This document shows positions 8,579-16,685 of a stretch of DNA of 64,000 nt, in pieces. Each line of letters begins with the position of its first letter. The stretch's first letter is position 1. The stretch is from Pseudomonadota bacterium. Lineage in GTDB: Bacteria > Pseudomonadota > Alphaproteobacteria > SHVZ01. The notes beneath the pieces were generated by a model that ran no database searches, was not told where the DNA came from, and saw only the letters and a program-made list of their open reading frames with translations. The DNA lies in contig JACQAG010000026.1 of the NCBI GenBank assembly GCA_016195085.1, forward strand, positions 124,001 to 188,000, in the 5' to 3' direction. Both the position numbers and the translations under genes were made by a program.

Positions 8579-8607
8579 TTGGTAAGGAAACCGGACTATT
8601 TTGTCAA
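8579..8607 (-). promoter_or_regulatory. Promoter of the leftward catabolic operon
   Basis: On the minus strand TTGACA (8607-8602) is followed 17 bases later by TACCAA (8584-8579), about 37 bases before the hydroxylase ATG. The -35 box lies in the last codons of the MarR gene. The -35 is perfect and the -10 weak, which suits a regulated promoter. Confidence 0.6.
8580..8598 (-). promoter_or_regulatory. MarR operator O1 (19-bp dyad)
   Basis: Read on the minus strand: TAGTCCGGTTTCCTTACCA. It agrees at 15 of 19 positions with O3 at 10823-10841. It fills the space between the -35 and -10 boxes, so binding would block RNA polymerase. Its first three bases (TAG) are the stop codon of the MarR gene. 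Confidence 0.65.
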
Positions 8608-9147
8608 TGCGGTCCGGCGCCCTCCATTGCCGGGCGCTCGGGCCCTGTCATGGGCTTCGACATACGTCGCGAGCTGCTCGATCAACAGGGTCACCATCGT
8701 ATCTCCGAGCGTCTGCCTCATTTCCGACTCGGCGATGTTCAGGCTTTTATGAAAGGCCTCCAGCCAGGCAAATCCCTTCAGCGTAAAACAAACCAGCTTT
8801 GCCCGGCCATCCGATGGATCCGGCTTCTTCTCGATGAGACCCGTCCGCTCGACCTGATCGACCAGCTCGCTCATCGACTGCTTCGTCATCGCTGCCCGTC
8901 TCGCCAATTCGACCAGACGCGTTCCGTCTTCATCGAGGTTCCGCGTCAGATTGATATGGGCGACGGTCAGTTCACCGTGCCCCACGTCACGCAACAGCTC
9001 GATGATTCGCCCTTCGAATATTCGCACAGCCTCGTTCATGCGTCGCCCGATGTTATTGAGGCGCCAAGCGTTCTTCATGTTCGACGTCCGCTGTTGACGG
9101 GCTGGCGTAATCGCAATCTGGAGTCCGAGATAAATTTGGCGAACCAT
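8596..9147 (-). CDS. MarR-family transcriptional regulator of the catabolic cluster
   Basis: 183 aa from an ATG with AAGGTG at good spacing; a shorter 160-aa form from ATG 9078 (MKNAWRLNN) is closer to the usual MarR length. The winged-helix core is clear: RAAMTKQSMSELVDQVERTGLIEKKPDP is recognition helix plus wing, then DGRAKL. It lies divergent from the LigM-like gene with about 93 bp between. A 19-bp dyad there and two related dyads on the other promoters suggest it represses all three transcription units and is released by an aromatic ligand or CoA ester. Which start is used is uncertain. Confidence 0.82.
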   Translation of the reverse strand: MVRQIYLGLQIAITPARQQRTSNMKNAWRLNNIGRRMNEAVRIFEGRIIELLRDVGHGELTVAHINLTRNLDEDGTRLVELARRAAMTKQSMSELVDQVERTGLIEKKPDPSDGRAKLVCFTLKGFAWLEAFHKSLNIAESEMRQTLGDTMVTLLIEQLATYVEAHDRARAPGNGGRRTALTK

Positions 9148-9159
9148 ATCGAGTGCACC

Positions 9160-9188
9160 TTGACCGGGGAATAGGCGAGCGATAATAG
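9160..9188 (+). promoter_or_regulatory. Promoter of the LigM-like gene
   Basis: TTGACC (9160-9165), a 17-bp spacer, then TAATAG (9183-9188), about 52 bases before the ATG. The spacing is ideal for a housekeeping sigma factor. Confidence 0.65.
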
Positions 9189-9204
9189 TCAGGTAACCGA
9201 TCTA
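9186..9204 (+). promoter_or_regulatory. MarR operator O2 (19-bp dyad)
   Basis: TAGTCAGGTAACCGATCTA has dyad symmetry (TAG...GGT-N-ACC...CTA) and overlaps the -10 box and start point of the LigM-like promoter. It also lies upstream of the divergent MarR gene, so it would autoregulate. An outer pair ATAATAG/CTAATAT extends the symmetry to about 27 bp. Confidence 0.7.
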
Positions 9205-9240
9205 ATATGCTCGGCGCATCTTGAGGAAGGAAATCGCCGA

Positions 9241-10650
9241 ATGGCCGCTCTGCTGAAGTCACTTGAGGATCTGATCGGTGCGACTCCGGATCTCGTCGAT
9301 TATTTCTACAACGACACGGTGGCTCCTCACTTCAAGGCCCGAACCAGCCTGACCGCGGCGTTCATCCCGCCTGAGTTCACCAATTGGCGCGACGAACAGC
9401 GGGCCTGGCGCCACACGGCAATTCTGTTCGACCAGTCCCATCATATGCCCGAGCTCTTTCTCAAAGGGCCCGATGCTCTGCGGCTCCTCACTCGGTTGGG
9501 AATCAACACGTTCAAGAATTTCGCACCCGATCGAGCAAAGCAGTTCATCGCGTGCACGCCCCGGGGGCACGTGGTCGGCGACTGTGTCGCTTACTGTCTC
9601 GGAGCCGACAGCTTTGAGCTGGTCAGCGGCATGCCGGTGCTCAATTGGATCAATTATCACGCCGAGACCGGTGGCTATGATGTCGCGATCGAGCGGGACG
9701 ATCCAACCCCGTACAACCCGAAAGGCAGGCGGATCAAATACCGCTTCCAGCTTGAGGGGCCGAATGCGGGAGCGATCTTCCATGAGGCGGTCGAAGGAAG
9801 CGTCCCGGAGATTCCGTTCTTCCGCACCGCGCGTGTGAAGATCGCCGGCCACGAACTCCTCGTGCTCAGGCATGGCATGGCCGGACACCTCGGCGCCGAA
9901 CTCTCCGGACCCTATGAGGAGATGGAGCTGGTGCGCTCCCACCTGCTCGAGGTGGGCCGGAAGCATGGATTGAAGGCGAGTGGGACCAAAACCTACTTCA
10001 GCACCATTTTCGAGTTCGGGTGGATGCCATACCCTCTGCCCGGCATCTATACCGGAGACGAACTCGGCGATTACCGAAGATGGCTGCCAAGCGCCGGCTG
10101 GGAGGCCAATGCGCAGTTGGGTGGCAGTTTCTATTCGCCGAACATCGAGGACTATTACGTCACACCCTGGGATCTGGGCTACGGTCACATTTTGAAATTC
10201 GATCACGACTTCATCGGGCGCACGGCGTTGGAGACCATGGCAAATGGTGCGCGCCGCGCCAAGGTCACGCTGGTCTGGAACCGGAAGGACGTGCTGAAGA
10301 TTTTCGCGTCCCAATTCGGTGGCGGCCCGCGCTACAAGGCCCTCGATTTCCCCGTCGCCTATTATGGGTGGCCGCATTTCGACGAGGTGACGACTCCCGG
10401 CGGCGAACTGGTTGGCCTCTCCTGCCACTGCGGCTACTCGAACAACGAGGGCGAGATGCTTTCGCTCGCCATGATCAACGAGACCCATGCACAGCCGGGC
10501 ACGCCCATCGTACTGACATGGGGCGAGCCGAATGGCGGGTCGCGCAAGCCCCATGTGGAGCGGCACGAACAGGTGAAGATCCGGGCAACAGTGGCCTCGG
10601 TGCCGTATGCAAGGTCCGTCCAGGAGATGAAGAAGGCGGCAATTCGCTAG
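9241..10650 (+). CDS. ligM: LigM-like tetrahydrofolate-dependent aryl O-demethylase
   Basis: 469 aa, almost the length of Sphingobium LigM (about 471). It has the GcvT/aminomethyltransferase fold: LFDQSHHMPELFLKGPDA near residues 61-78 and the C-terminal beta domain with GGELVGLSCHCGYS. LigM and DesA move the methyl group of vanillate, 3-O-methylgallate or syringate to THF, giving 5-methyl-THF and a catechol. A strong GAGGAAGG site precedes the ATG. Glycine-cleavage GcvT is unlikely: the protein is too long, there is no gcvH/gcvP, and MetF-like genes lie in the same regulon. The substrate (vanillate or similar) is inferred. Confidence 0.85.
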   Translation: MAALLKSLEDLIGATPDLVDYFYNDTVAPHFKARTSLTAAFIPPEFTNWRDEQRAWRHTAILFDQSHHMPELFLKGPDALRLLTRLGINTFKNFAPDRAKQFIACTPRGHVVGDCVAYCLGADSFELVSGMPVLNWINYHAETGGYDVAIERDDPTPYNPKGRRIKYRFQLEGPNAGAIFHEAVEGSVPEIPFFRTARVKIAGHELLVLRHGMAGHLGAELSGPYEEMELVRSHLLEVGRKHGLKASGTKTYFSTIFEFGWMPYPLPGIYTGDELGDYRRWLPSAGWEANAQLGGSFYSPNIEDYYVTPWDLGYGHILKFDHDFIGRTALETMANGARRAKVTLVWNRKDVLKIFASQFGGGPRYKALDFPVAYYGWPHFDEVTTPGGELVGLSCHCGYSNNEGEMLSLAMINETHAQPGTPIVLTWGEPNGGSRKPHVERHEQVKIRATVASVPYARSVQEMKKAAIR

Positions 10651-10814
10651 TCTCGCCGCTTCGTCTCCGGTCGATATATTGTCCTTATTCCTGACTATCT
10701 CGTCGCAAAGCTTTTTGGCGTGCGGCACCATCGATCAGCCCTCCCGCGCATATTCTGTGCGGAACGATGGCGCCTTCTGCGACGACCCTAAGGATGTTGC
10801 ATCCCCGTCCCGTA

Positions 10815-10842
10815 TTGACAGTTAGTCTGGTTACCGTACTAT
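10815..10842 (+). promoter_or_regulatory. Promoter of the uptake/P450 operon
   Basis: Perfect TTGACA (10815-10820), a 16-bp spacer, then TACTAT (10837-10842), giving an untranslated leader of about 47 bases before the ATG at 10896. The 244-base gap before it holds nothing else recognisable. Confidence 0.72.
10823..10841 (+). promoter_or_regulatory. MarR operator O3 (19-bp dyad)
   Basis: TAGTCTGGTTACCGTACTA, the most symmetric of the three (TAGT...GGT-N-ACC...ACTA), placed between the -35 and -10 boxes. Together with O1 and O2 it defines TAGTC-N-GGT-WW-CC. Confidence 0.72.
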
Positions 10843-10895
10843 TTCGATTAAGAACGGGTCGCACCGGAAAGCCGCGTTTACCAGGGAGGAATCGG

Positions 10896-12062
10896 ATGAA
10901 GCCACTTCAGATGGCGAGTGTGATCGCAGGGCTCCTCGCCGCGCTGGTTACGTGCCCGTCCTCCGCCGAAACGATCAGGGTCGGCATCATCGCGACCTTC
11001 TCCGGGCCGAACGCGATCTGGGGCAAGCAGTTCAAGGAGGCGACGGAGGTCTACGTCGCAGAGCACGGCGACTCGATCAACGGCGACAAGATCGAGTTCA
11101 TCTACAAGGATGTCGCCGGGCCGAATGCGGACGCGAGCAAGGCCGCCGCACAGGACCTTCTGGTGCGCGATCAAGTCAAATACCTCGGCGGCTTCGACTT
11201 CACCCCCAATGCGCTTGCCGTCGCTCCGCTGATCACCCAAGCAAAGGTTCCGGCCGTCATCTTCAACGCGGCGACGTCGTCGATCAATAAGCAGTCCAAT
11301 TTCTTCCTGCGTACAAGCTTCACGCTCTGGCAGGTGTCGGTCCCGATGGCCAACTGGGCTGCGGCAAACGGTGCCAAGACCGTCATAACGGCTGTCACCG
11401 ACTACAATCCCGGCGTCGATGCCGAGACCGCATTCGCCAGCGCTTTCGAAAAGAAAGGCGGCAAGATCGTCAGCAAGATCCGCATGCCGCTCCAGACCAC
11501 CGATTTCGCGCCGTTCATGCAGCGCATCAAGGACTCCGGGTCCGACGGCGTGTTTGCCTTCCTGCCGGCGGGTCCTGCGACCTTCGCCTTCACCAAGGCC
11601 TACAACGAAGGCGGCCTGAAGCAGGCGGGAATCCGCTTCTATGGTACCGGCGAGACCGACGAGACGACCATCGATGCGCTCGGTGACCAGGCCACCGGTC
11701 TCGTCACGGCCTATCACTACTCGGACGCGCACGAGTCCGACTTGAACACGGCCTTCACGGCAAAGTTGAAGCAGATGTTTCCGAGCTCAAGAGCCAATCT
11801 CGCGTCGGTCGGGGCCTACGATGGCGTCCATCTGATTTACCAGATGATCAAGGCCGCCAAGGGCGACGGCGTGAAGGCGATCGAAGCGGCGAAGGGCCTG
11901 GCGTGGGAGAGCCCCCGCGGACCGGTCAAGCTCGATCCGGAGACCCGCCACGTCGTCCAGAACGTGTACATCCGGCGTGTCGAGAAGGACCCGCAGGGTC
12001 GGCTCATAAACAAGGAATTCGACACGGTCCAACAGGTACCGGACCTCGGGTTCAATCCCTAG
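10896..12062 (+). CDS. Branched-chain-amino-acid-type ABC substrate-binding protein (aromatic acid uptake)
   Basis: 388 aa. A signal peptide (MKPLQMASVIAGLLAALV...SSAE, cleaved near residue 25) is followed by a LivK-type periplasmic domain opening TIRVGIIATFSGPNAIWG. AGGGAGGA stands just before the chosen ATG; the longer frame upstream crosses the promoter and is rejected. Members of this family in catabolic clusters often bind aromatic acids rather than leucine. It is the first gene of a six-gene operon ending in a CYP199-like P450, so a methoxybenzoate is the likely ligand. Confidence 0.85.
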   Translation: MKPLQMASVIAGLLAALVTCPSSAETIRVGIIATFSGPNAIWGKQFKEATEVYVAEHGDSINGDKIEFIYKDVAGPNADASKAAAQDLLVRDQVKYLGGFDFTPNALAVAPLITQAKVPAVIFNAATSSINKQSNFFLRTSFTLWQVSVPMANWAAANGAKTVITAVTDYNPGVDAETAFASAFEKKGGKIVSKIRMPLQTTDFAPFMQRIKDSGSDGVFAFLPAGPATFAFTKAYNEGGLKQAGIRFYGTGETDETTIDALGDQATGLVTAYHYSDAHESDLNTAFTAKLKQMFPSSRANLASVGAYDGVHLIYQMIKAAKGDGVKAIEAAKGLAWESPRGPVKLDPETRHVVQNVYIRRVEKDPQGRLINKEFDTVQQVPDLGFNP

Positions 12063-12151
12063 CGATGGCCACTCGGCTTCGGGGTGGCAGCCCTTTGCCC
12101 GAGAGCCGGGAGCGTGACCTGCACCGCGCGTCTGGTCCCTCGGATTGATCG

Positions 12152-13012
12152 ATGTTGGTTGCGCTCAGCATCATCATCGATGGTGTCGCCTATGGGATGA
12201 TCCTGTTCATGATCTCCGTCGGACTCTCCGTCACGATGGGGCTCATGCGGATCATGAATCTAGCGCATGGTGGCTTTGCGCTCATCGGCGGTGCCATCGC
12301 GCACGCGCTGACGGTCCGCCTCGGCATCGATTTCGTTCCTGCCGCGATCTTATCGATCATGACCGCGGTGCTGATTTCGTTTGCTCTCGAACGGATTGTC
12401 TATCGCCCGATCTACCGCCTCGGAGAGCTCGGGCAGGTGCTCGCAACCATCGGCGTCACGTTCATCATCATTGCCATTGTCAATTTTTTCCTTGGCTCGA
12501 CGCTGCTGCCCATTCGGCCACCGTCCTTCATGACCGGCTCCGTTACATTGGGGTTCAAGACACTGCCAATGCATAGGCTGATCGTCATCGGCGCGGGCGC
12601 GATGGTCCTGGTGTTTCTCTATTGGCTCATCGAAAGGACCCGCTTCGGGATCTATCTGCGCGCATCGGTGGATAATCACGCCACAGCGGCCGCTCTCGGG
12701 ATCAACACCTCGAAGATCTATGCTGTGACCTTCGCTCTTGGGGCCGGTCTTGCCGCCCTGGGCGGCATGCTCGGAGCCGAGCTGCTTCCGCTCGAGGCCT
12801 ATTATCCGCTCCGCTACATGGTTCTGTTCCTCACCGTGGTTGCGGTTGGTGGGCTTGGCACCATCACCGGCTCGTTCGCGGCGGCGATGGGATTGGGTAT
12901 CCTTGATACGGGCTCGCGATATTTGCTCTCGGAGTTCGGAACGATCGTCTTCTTCCTGGCGGTCATGCTGCTTCTGTCCGCTCGTCCAAGAGGGCTCCTT
13001 GGAAGAGCGTGA
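12152..13012 (+). CDS. LivH-type ABC permease
   Basis: 286 aa, strongly hydrophobic with about eight membrane segments. It opens with IIIDGVAYGMILFMISVGLSVTMGLMRIMNLAHGG, the LivH family block, and ends with RPRGLLGRA. It forms half of the membrane channel of the LivKHMGF-type importer. There is an 89-bp gap after the binding protein and one base before the next start. Confidence 0.88.
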   Translation: MLVALSIIIDGVAYGMILFMISVGLSVTMGLMRIMNLAHGGFALIGGAIAHALTVRLGIDFVPAAILSIMTAVLISFALERIVYRPIYRLGELGQVLATIGVTFIIIAIVNFFLGSTLLPIRPPSFMTGSVTLGFKTLPMHRLIVIGAGAMVLVFLYWLIERTRFGIYLRASVDNHATAAALGINTSKIYAVTFALGAGLAALGGMLGAELLPLEAYYPLRYMVLFLTVVAVGGLGTITGSFAAAMGLGILDTGSRYLLSEFGTIVFFLAVMLLLSARPRGLLGRA

Positions 13013-13013
13013 C

Positions 13014-14000
13014 ATGCTCCAGGCTCCTGTGATCAGCGCGAGGGCTTGGAAGCGATCGACCTATCGCTTCACGCCGGAGCTGGTGATCCTCCTCGGCGCC
13101 GCGCTTGCATTCATTTGCTTTCCCTACGACCTCGGCTTTCTCACGCGGACCCTGATCATGATGATCCTGGTCCTCTCTTTGGACCTGATCTTGGGCTACG
13201 CGGGCATAGCGTCGTTGGGGCACGCCGCCATGTACGGCACGGGCGCCTATGCGGCAGGCCTGTTTGCCATTCATGTGACGCAAGAGCCGGTCCTCGGGCT
13301 CTTCGCGGGCGGAGCCGCGGGAGCTCTCGCGGCTTGGGCCTCGGGATTGCTCCTGCTGAGGACGCACGGGCTTGCGTTCCTCATGCTGTCCATTGCGGTA
13401 GCGGCGGTGCTTCAGGACCTTGCCTCGAAGGTCCGCTCCGTCACCGGAGGTGCGGATGGGCTGACCGGGATCACGATGGGCCCGGTGCTCGGCATGTTCG
13501 AGTTCGACCTGCCGGGCCGAACCGGCTTCTGGTACGCGTGCGCGGTACTCCTCATCGTCACCCTCAGCCTTCAGACGACCGTCAACTCCGCATTCGGCCT
13601 GGCGCTGCGCGGGATCAAGAATAGCCCTACGCGAATGCGCGCGATCGGGACACCCGTCTACCGGCGCCTCGTCAGCGCCTATGTGATCGCGGGCGCAGTT
13701 GCGGGGATTGCCGGTGCTTTGTCGGCGCAGATTACCGCGCTCGTCAGCATCGAATCCTACAGCTTCTCTCTCTCCGCCGAGATCATGGTGATGCTGATCC
13801 TCGGCGGCTCGGGGCGTCTCTATGGCGCCATTCTGGGCACACTCATCTTCGCGGTGATCCAGCACGTCGCTGCCGCGATCGATCCGTTCAACTGGCTGTT
13901 CGTGATCGGCGTGCTGCTTCTCACCGTTGTGTTCTTCGCCCCCGAAGGGCTCCTGTCGGTGCCGATCCGCCTGATCAGGTTGGCCAGGGGATCGTCATGA
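13014..14000 (+). CDS. LivM-type ABC permease
   Basis: 328 aa. The start is the ATG one base after the LivH stop; the longer frame overlaps LivH and is dropped. The family block LILGYAGIASLGHAAMYGTGAYA and the C-terminal FFAPEGLLSVPIR are present. About ten membrane segments. It pairs with the LivH-type protein and overlaps the next ATPase gene by four bases (ATGA). Confidence 0.88.
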   Translation: MLQAPVISARAWKRSTYRFTPELVILLGAALAFICFPYDLGFLTRTLIMMILVLSLDLILGYAGIASLGHAAMYGTGAYAAGLFAIHVTQEPVLGLFAGGAAGALAAWASGLLLLRTHGLAFLMLSIAVAAVLQDLASKVRSVTGGADGLTGITMGPVLGMFEFDLPGRTGFWYACAVLLIVTLSLQTTVNSAFGLALRGIKNSPTRMRAIGTPVYRRLVSAYVIAGAVAGIAGALSAQITALVSIESYSFSLSAEIMVMLILGGSGRLYGAILGTLIFAVIQHVAAAIDPFNWLFVIGVLLLTVVFFAPEGLLSVPIRLIRLARGSS

Positions 14001-14743
14001 CGGGGCTCCGGGTTGAATCGCTGTCGAAAAGCTTCGGCGGCATCGCGGTCGCGCGTTCGCTTACGCTCGAGCTGCCGCCCGGCTCGCGGACGGCGTTGAT
14101 CGGGCCCAACGGAGCCGGCAAGACCACCTTCGCCAATCTGATCACCGGAACGCTCAAGCCATCCAGTGGACGCATCACGCTCGATGGAGCGGACATTGGG
14201 GCGCTCTCACAGGCTGAGCGCGCCAAAGCCGGCATCGCCAAGACCTTCCAGATCACGAACCTGTTCAAGGACCTGACGGTCCGCGAGAATCTGCGGATCT
14301 CGCTTCTCGAGCGCGAGGGCCGCACCGGAAACTTCGTGACGCACAGTTGCGCCGTTCCGGCGATCGAGGAAGAGATCGAGGAGAATCTTGCACAATTCAA
14401 TCTCCTGCCGATGGCGGACAGACGCGTTGCGGACCTGGCCTATGGTCAGCAGCGCTTGATCGACATGGCGCTCGCGCTGGCGCTGCGCCCGCGGGTTCTG
14501 ATTCTGGATGAGCCGGCGGCCGGCGTTCCCTCAGGGGAAAGCCACCTCATCGTGAGCGTGATCAAGCGCCTGCCCGCCTCCTTGTCAGTGCTCATCATCG
14601 AACATGACATGAAGCTCGTGTTCGAGGTGTCGCATCGGATTATCGTTCTCGTGGCTGGCGCCATTCTGGTCGAAGGTACGCCAGAAGAGATCAGCCGCAA
14701 CGCGAGCGTCCGCGAGCTCTATCTCGGAGCTCGGCATGGCTGA
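13997..14743 (+). CDS. LivG-type ABC ATP-binding protein
   Basis: 248 aa. Walker A GPNGAGKTT at about residues 37-45, signature variant LAYGQQRLIDMA, Walker B VLILDEPAAG, and switch His in IIEHDMKLV. LivG proteins typically have SYGQ rather than SGGQ, as here. It powers the importer and is coupled by the ATGA overlap with LivM and an 8-bp overlap with LivF. Confidence 0.9.
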   Translation: MTGLRVESLSKSFGGIAVARSLTLELPPGSRTALIGPNGAGKTTFANLITGTLKPSSGRITLDGADIGALSQAERAKAGIAKTFQITNLFKDLTVRENLRISLLEREGRTGNFVTHSCAVPAIEEEIEENLAQFNLLPMADRRVADLAYGQQRLIDMALALALRPRVLILDEPAAGVPSGESHLIVSVIKRLPASLSVLIIEHDMKLVFEVSHRIIVLVAGAILVEGTPEEISRNASVRELYLGARHG

Positions 14744-15449
14744 ACCCATCTTGCGACTGAAGAACGTAGTCGCAGGTTATGGCGAGACGCATGTGTTGCA
14801 AGGGATCAGCTTCGATGTCAACAGAGGGGAGCGGCTGGCGATCCTCGGCCGCAACGGCGTCGGGAAGACGACAACCCTGTCGACGGTCATGGGCTTGACG
14901 CGGCTCCATCGGGGTACGATCGAATTCAAAGGTCGCGAGATCGGGAGACTACCGCCCTACCAACGCGCGCGCGCCGGGCTCGGTCTGGTGCCGCAGACGC
15001 GGGATATATTTACCTCCCTCACGGTCGAGGAAAACCTCCTGGCGGGTGCGCGCAATGGAGCCTTGATTGACCAGGCTTATGAGCTGTTTCCGCCTCTCAA
15101 GGCGAGGCGGGCAATCGGTGGCACGTTGCTCTCCGGCGGAGAGCAGCAAATGCTGTCGATTGCTCGAACCCTCATAGGTGCGCCGGACGTCCTGCTGCTG
15201 GACGAGCCTCTGGAGGGCTTGGCGCCGGTCATCCGCGACATGCTGATGGATACCTTCGAGACGCTCGCCGCGAGCCGCGGCCACACGATCGTCCTGGTCG
15301 AGCAGCATACGGCGCTCGCCCTCGAATTTGCCGATCGCGTGCTCGTGCTCGACCAGGGTGCCATCGTGCTCGAAGGGCATGCGGCAGACCTGAAAGGGCG
15401 CCCCGATCTTCTCGACAAGCACATCGGTCTTGCGCTCGACAATTCATAG
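14736..15449 (+). CDS. LivF-type ABC ATP-binding protein
   Basis: 237 aa. Walker A GRNGVGKTT, signature LLSGGEQQMLSIAR, Walker B VLLLDEPLEG, switch His in LVEQHTALAL. With the LivG-type protein it forms the ATPase heterodimer. It is followed after 12 bp, with an AGGAGG site, by the P450 gene in the same operon. Confidence 0.9.
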   Translation: MAEPILRLKNVVAGYGETHVLQGISFDVNRGERLAILGRNGVGKTTTLSTVMGLTRLHRGTIEFKGREIGRLPPYQRARAGLGLVPQTRDIFTSLTVEENLLAGARNGALIDQAYELFPPLKARRAIGGTLLSGGEQQMLSIARTLIGAPDVLLLDEPLEGLAPVIRDMLMDTFETLAASRGHTIVLVEQHTALALEFADRVLVLDQGAIVLEGHAADLKGRPDLLDKHIGLALDNS

Positions 15450-15461
15450 GAGGTCCAAGCG

Positions 15462-16685
15462 ATGACCACCAGCTTTGCGCACGGCGTCACTCCTCCAGAA
15501 GGCATTCCGATCTCCGACGTCGACCCGTTTTCCATCGATTTCTTCGAGAATCCACATAAATTCCACGCCGATCTCAGGGAGCTTGGACCGGTCGCATATC
15601 TCAGCCGCTATGGCGTGTACGGCCTGGCCCGCTACAAAGAAGTGCACGAGACTCTCAACAACTGGCGGATGTTCTCTTCCAGCCGTGGAGTCGGAATCAG
15701 CAACTTCGCAAAGGAGATGCCTTGGCGGCCACCGAGCCTGGTGCTCGAGACGGATCCGCCGACCCACGACAAGTATCGGGCGGCTCTCAATCGGGTCCTA
15801 TCGCCCACCGCGATGCGGGGTCTTCGCGAAGGCTTCGCGGCGGCCGCGGAGCGCAAAGTGGACGCACTGCTCGCCCGTGGTCGGTTCGACGGCATCGAGG
15901 ATCTGGCTGAGGCCTTCCCTCTTTCGGTATTTCCAGACGCGGTCGGGCTGCCCACGGAGGGTCGCGACCATCTGCTTCCGTATGCAAGGGTTGCGTTCAA
16001 CGCCTTCGGTCCACAGAACAACCTTCTCCAGCTCGCGATGGAACGCGCGGCCGCGCACATCGCGTGGGTGACCGAGCACTGCAAACGAGAGAATCTGGCT
16101 CCCGGCGGCCTTGGAGCTCAAGTGCATGCCGCCGTCGATTCGGGCGAGATCACCTCGGAGGAGGCGGCGCTGCTTGTGCGCTCCCTCCTCTCCGCTGGTC
16201 TCGACACGACCGTCAGCGCAATCGGCGGCGCCATCTACTGTCTCGCCCGCTTCCCGAGCGAGTGGCTGAAGCTTCGAGCAAATCCGGGGCTGGCACGAGC
16301 CGCCTTCGAGGAGGCAATCCGGTTCGAGAGTCCGGTTCAGACGTTCTTCCGCACAACCACCCGCGCTGTTCGAGTGGGGAGCGCGGAGATCGGCGAAGGC
16401 CAGAAAGTGCTGATGTTCCTCGGTGCGGCGAACAGAGACCCGCGCCGCTGGGAGAATCCGGATGTCTACGACATCGAGCGCAAGGTGAGCGGCCATGTCG
16501 GCTTCGGGTCGGGCGTACATATGTGCGTGGGCCAACTGTTTGCCCGGCTGGAGGGCGAGTTTCTCCTTTCGGCGATGGCTCGCAAAGTGAGTTCGATCGA
16601 GATCACCGGCGAGCCTCGGCGCGCTTACAACAACACGCTCCGCGGCCTTGCCAGCCTCCCTCTCGAATTAAAACCCGTCCACTGA
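15462..16685 (+). CDS. CYP199-like cytochrome P450 (para-methoxybenzoate demethylase type)
   Basis: 407 aa, soluble bacterial P450. The I-helix is LLSAGLDTTV, the K-helix E-x-x-R is EAIR, and the haem loop is GFGSGVHMCVGQ with Cys about residue 352. Long blocks (SSRGVG, PWRPPSL, LLVRSLLSAGLDTT, FFRTTTR) match what I recall of CYP199A2/A4, which bind para-substituted benzoates and O-demethylate 4-methoxybenzoate or veratrate, losing formaldehyde. The Arg-Ser pair before the I-helix motif is part of the carboxylate site in CYP199A4. No ferredoxin or ferredoxin reductase gene is nearby, so electrons must come from elsewhere. Confidence 0.88.
   Translation: MTTSFAHGVTPPEGIPISDVDPFSIDFFENPHKFHADLRELGPVAYLSRYGVYGLARYKEVHETLNNWRMFSSSRGVGISNFAKEMPWRPPSLVLETDPPTHDKYRAALNRVLSPTAMRGLREGFAAAAERKVDALLARGRFDGIEDLAEAFPLSVFPDAVGLPTEGRDHLLPYARVAFNAFGPQNNLLQLAMERAAAHIAWVTEHCKRENLAPGGLGAQVHAAVDSGEITSEEAALLVRSLLSAGLDTTVSAIGGAIYCLARFPSEWLKLRANPGLARAAFEEAIRFESPVQTFFRTTTRAVRVGSAEIGEGQKVLMFLGAANRDPRRWENPDVYDIERKVSGHVGFGSGVHMCVGQLFARLEGEFLLSAMARKVSSIEITGEPRRAYNNTLRGLASLPLELKPVH

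Noticed and set aside
9241-10650. Glycine-cleavage aminomethyltransferase (gcvT) as the identity of the LigM-like gene
   Set aside because: About 100 residues too long, no gcvH or gcvP, and linked to aromatic-degradation genes under a shared operator.
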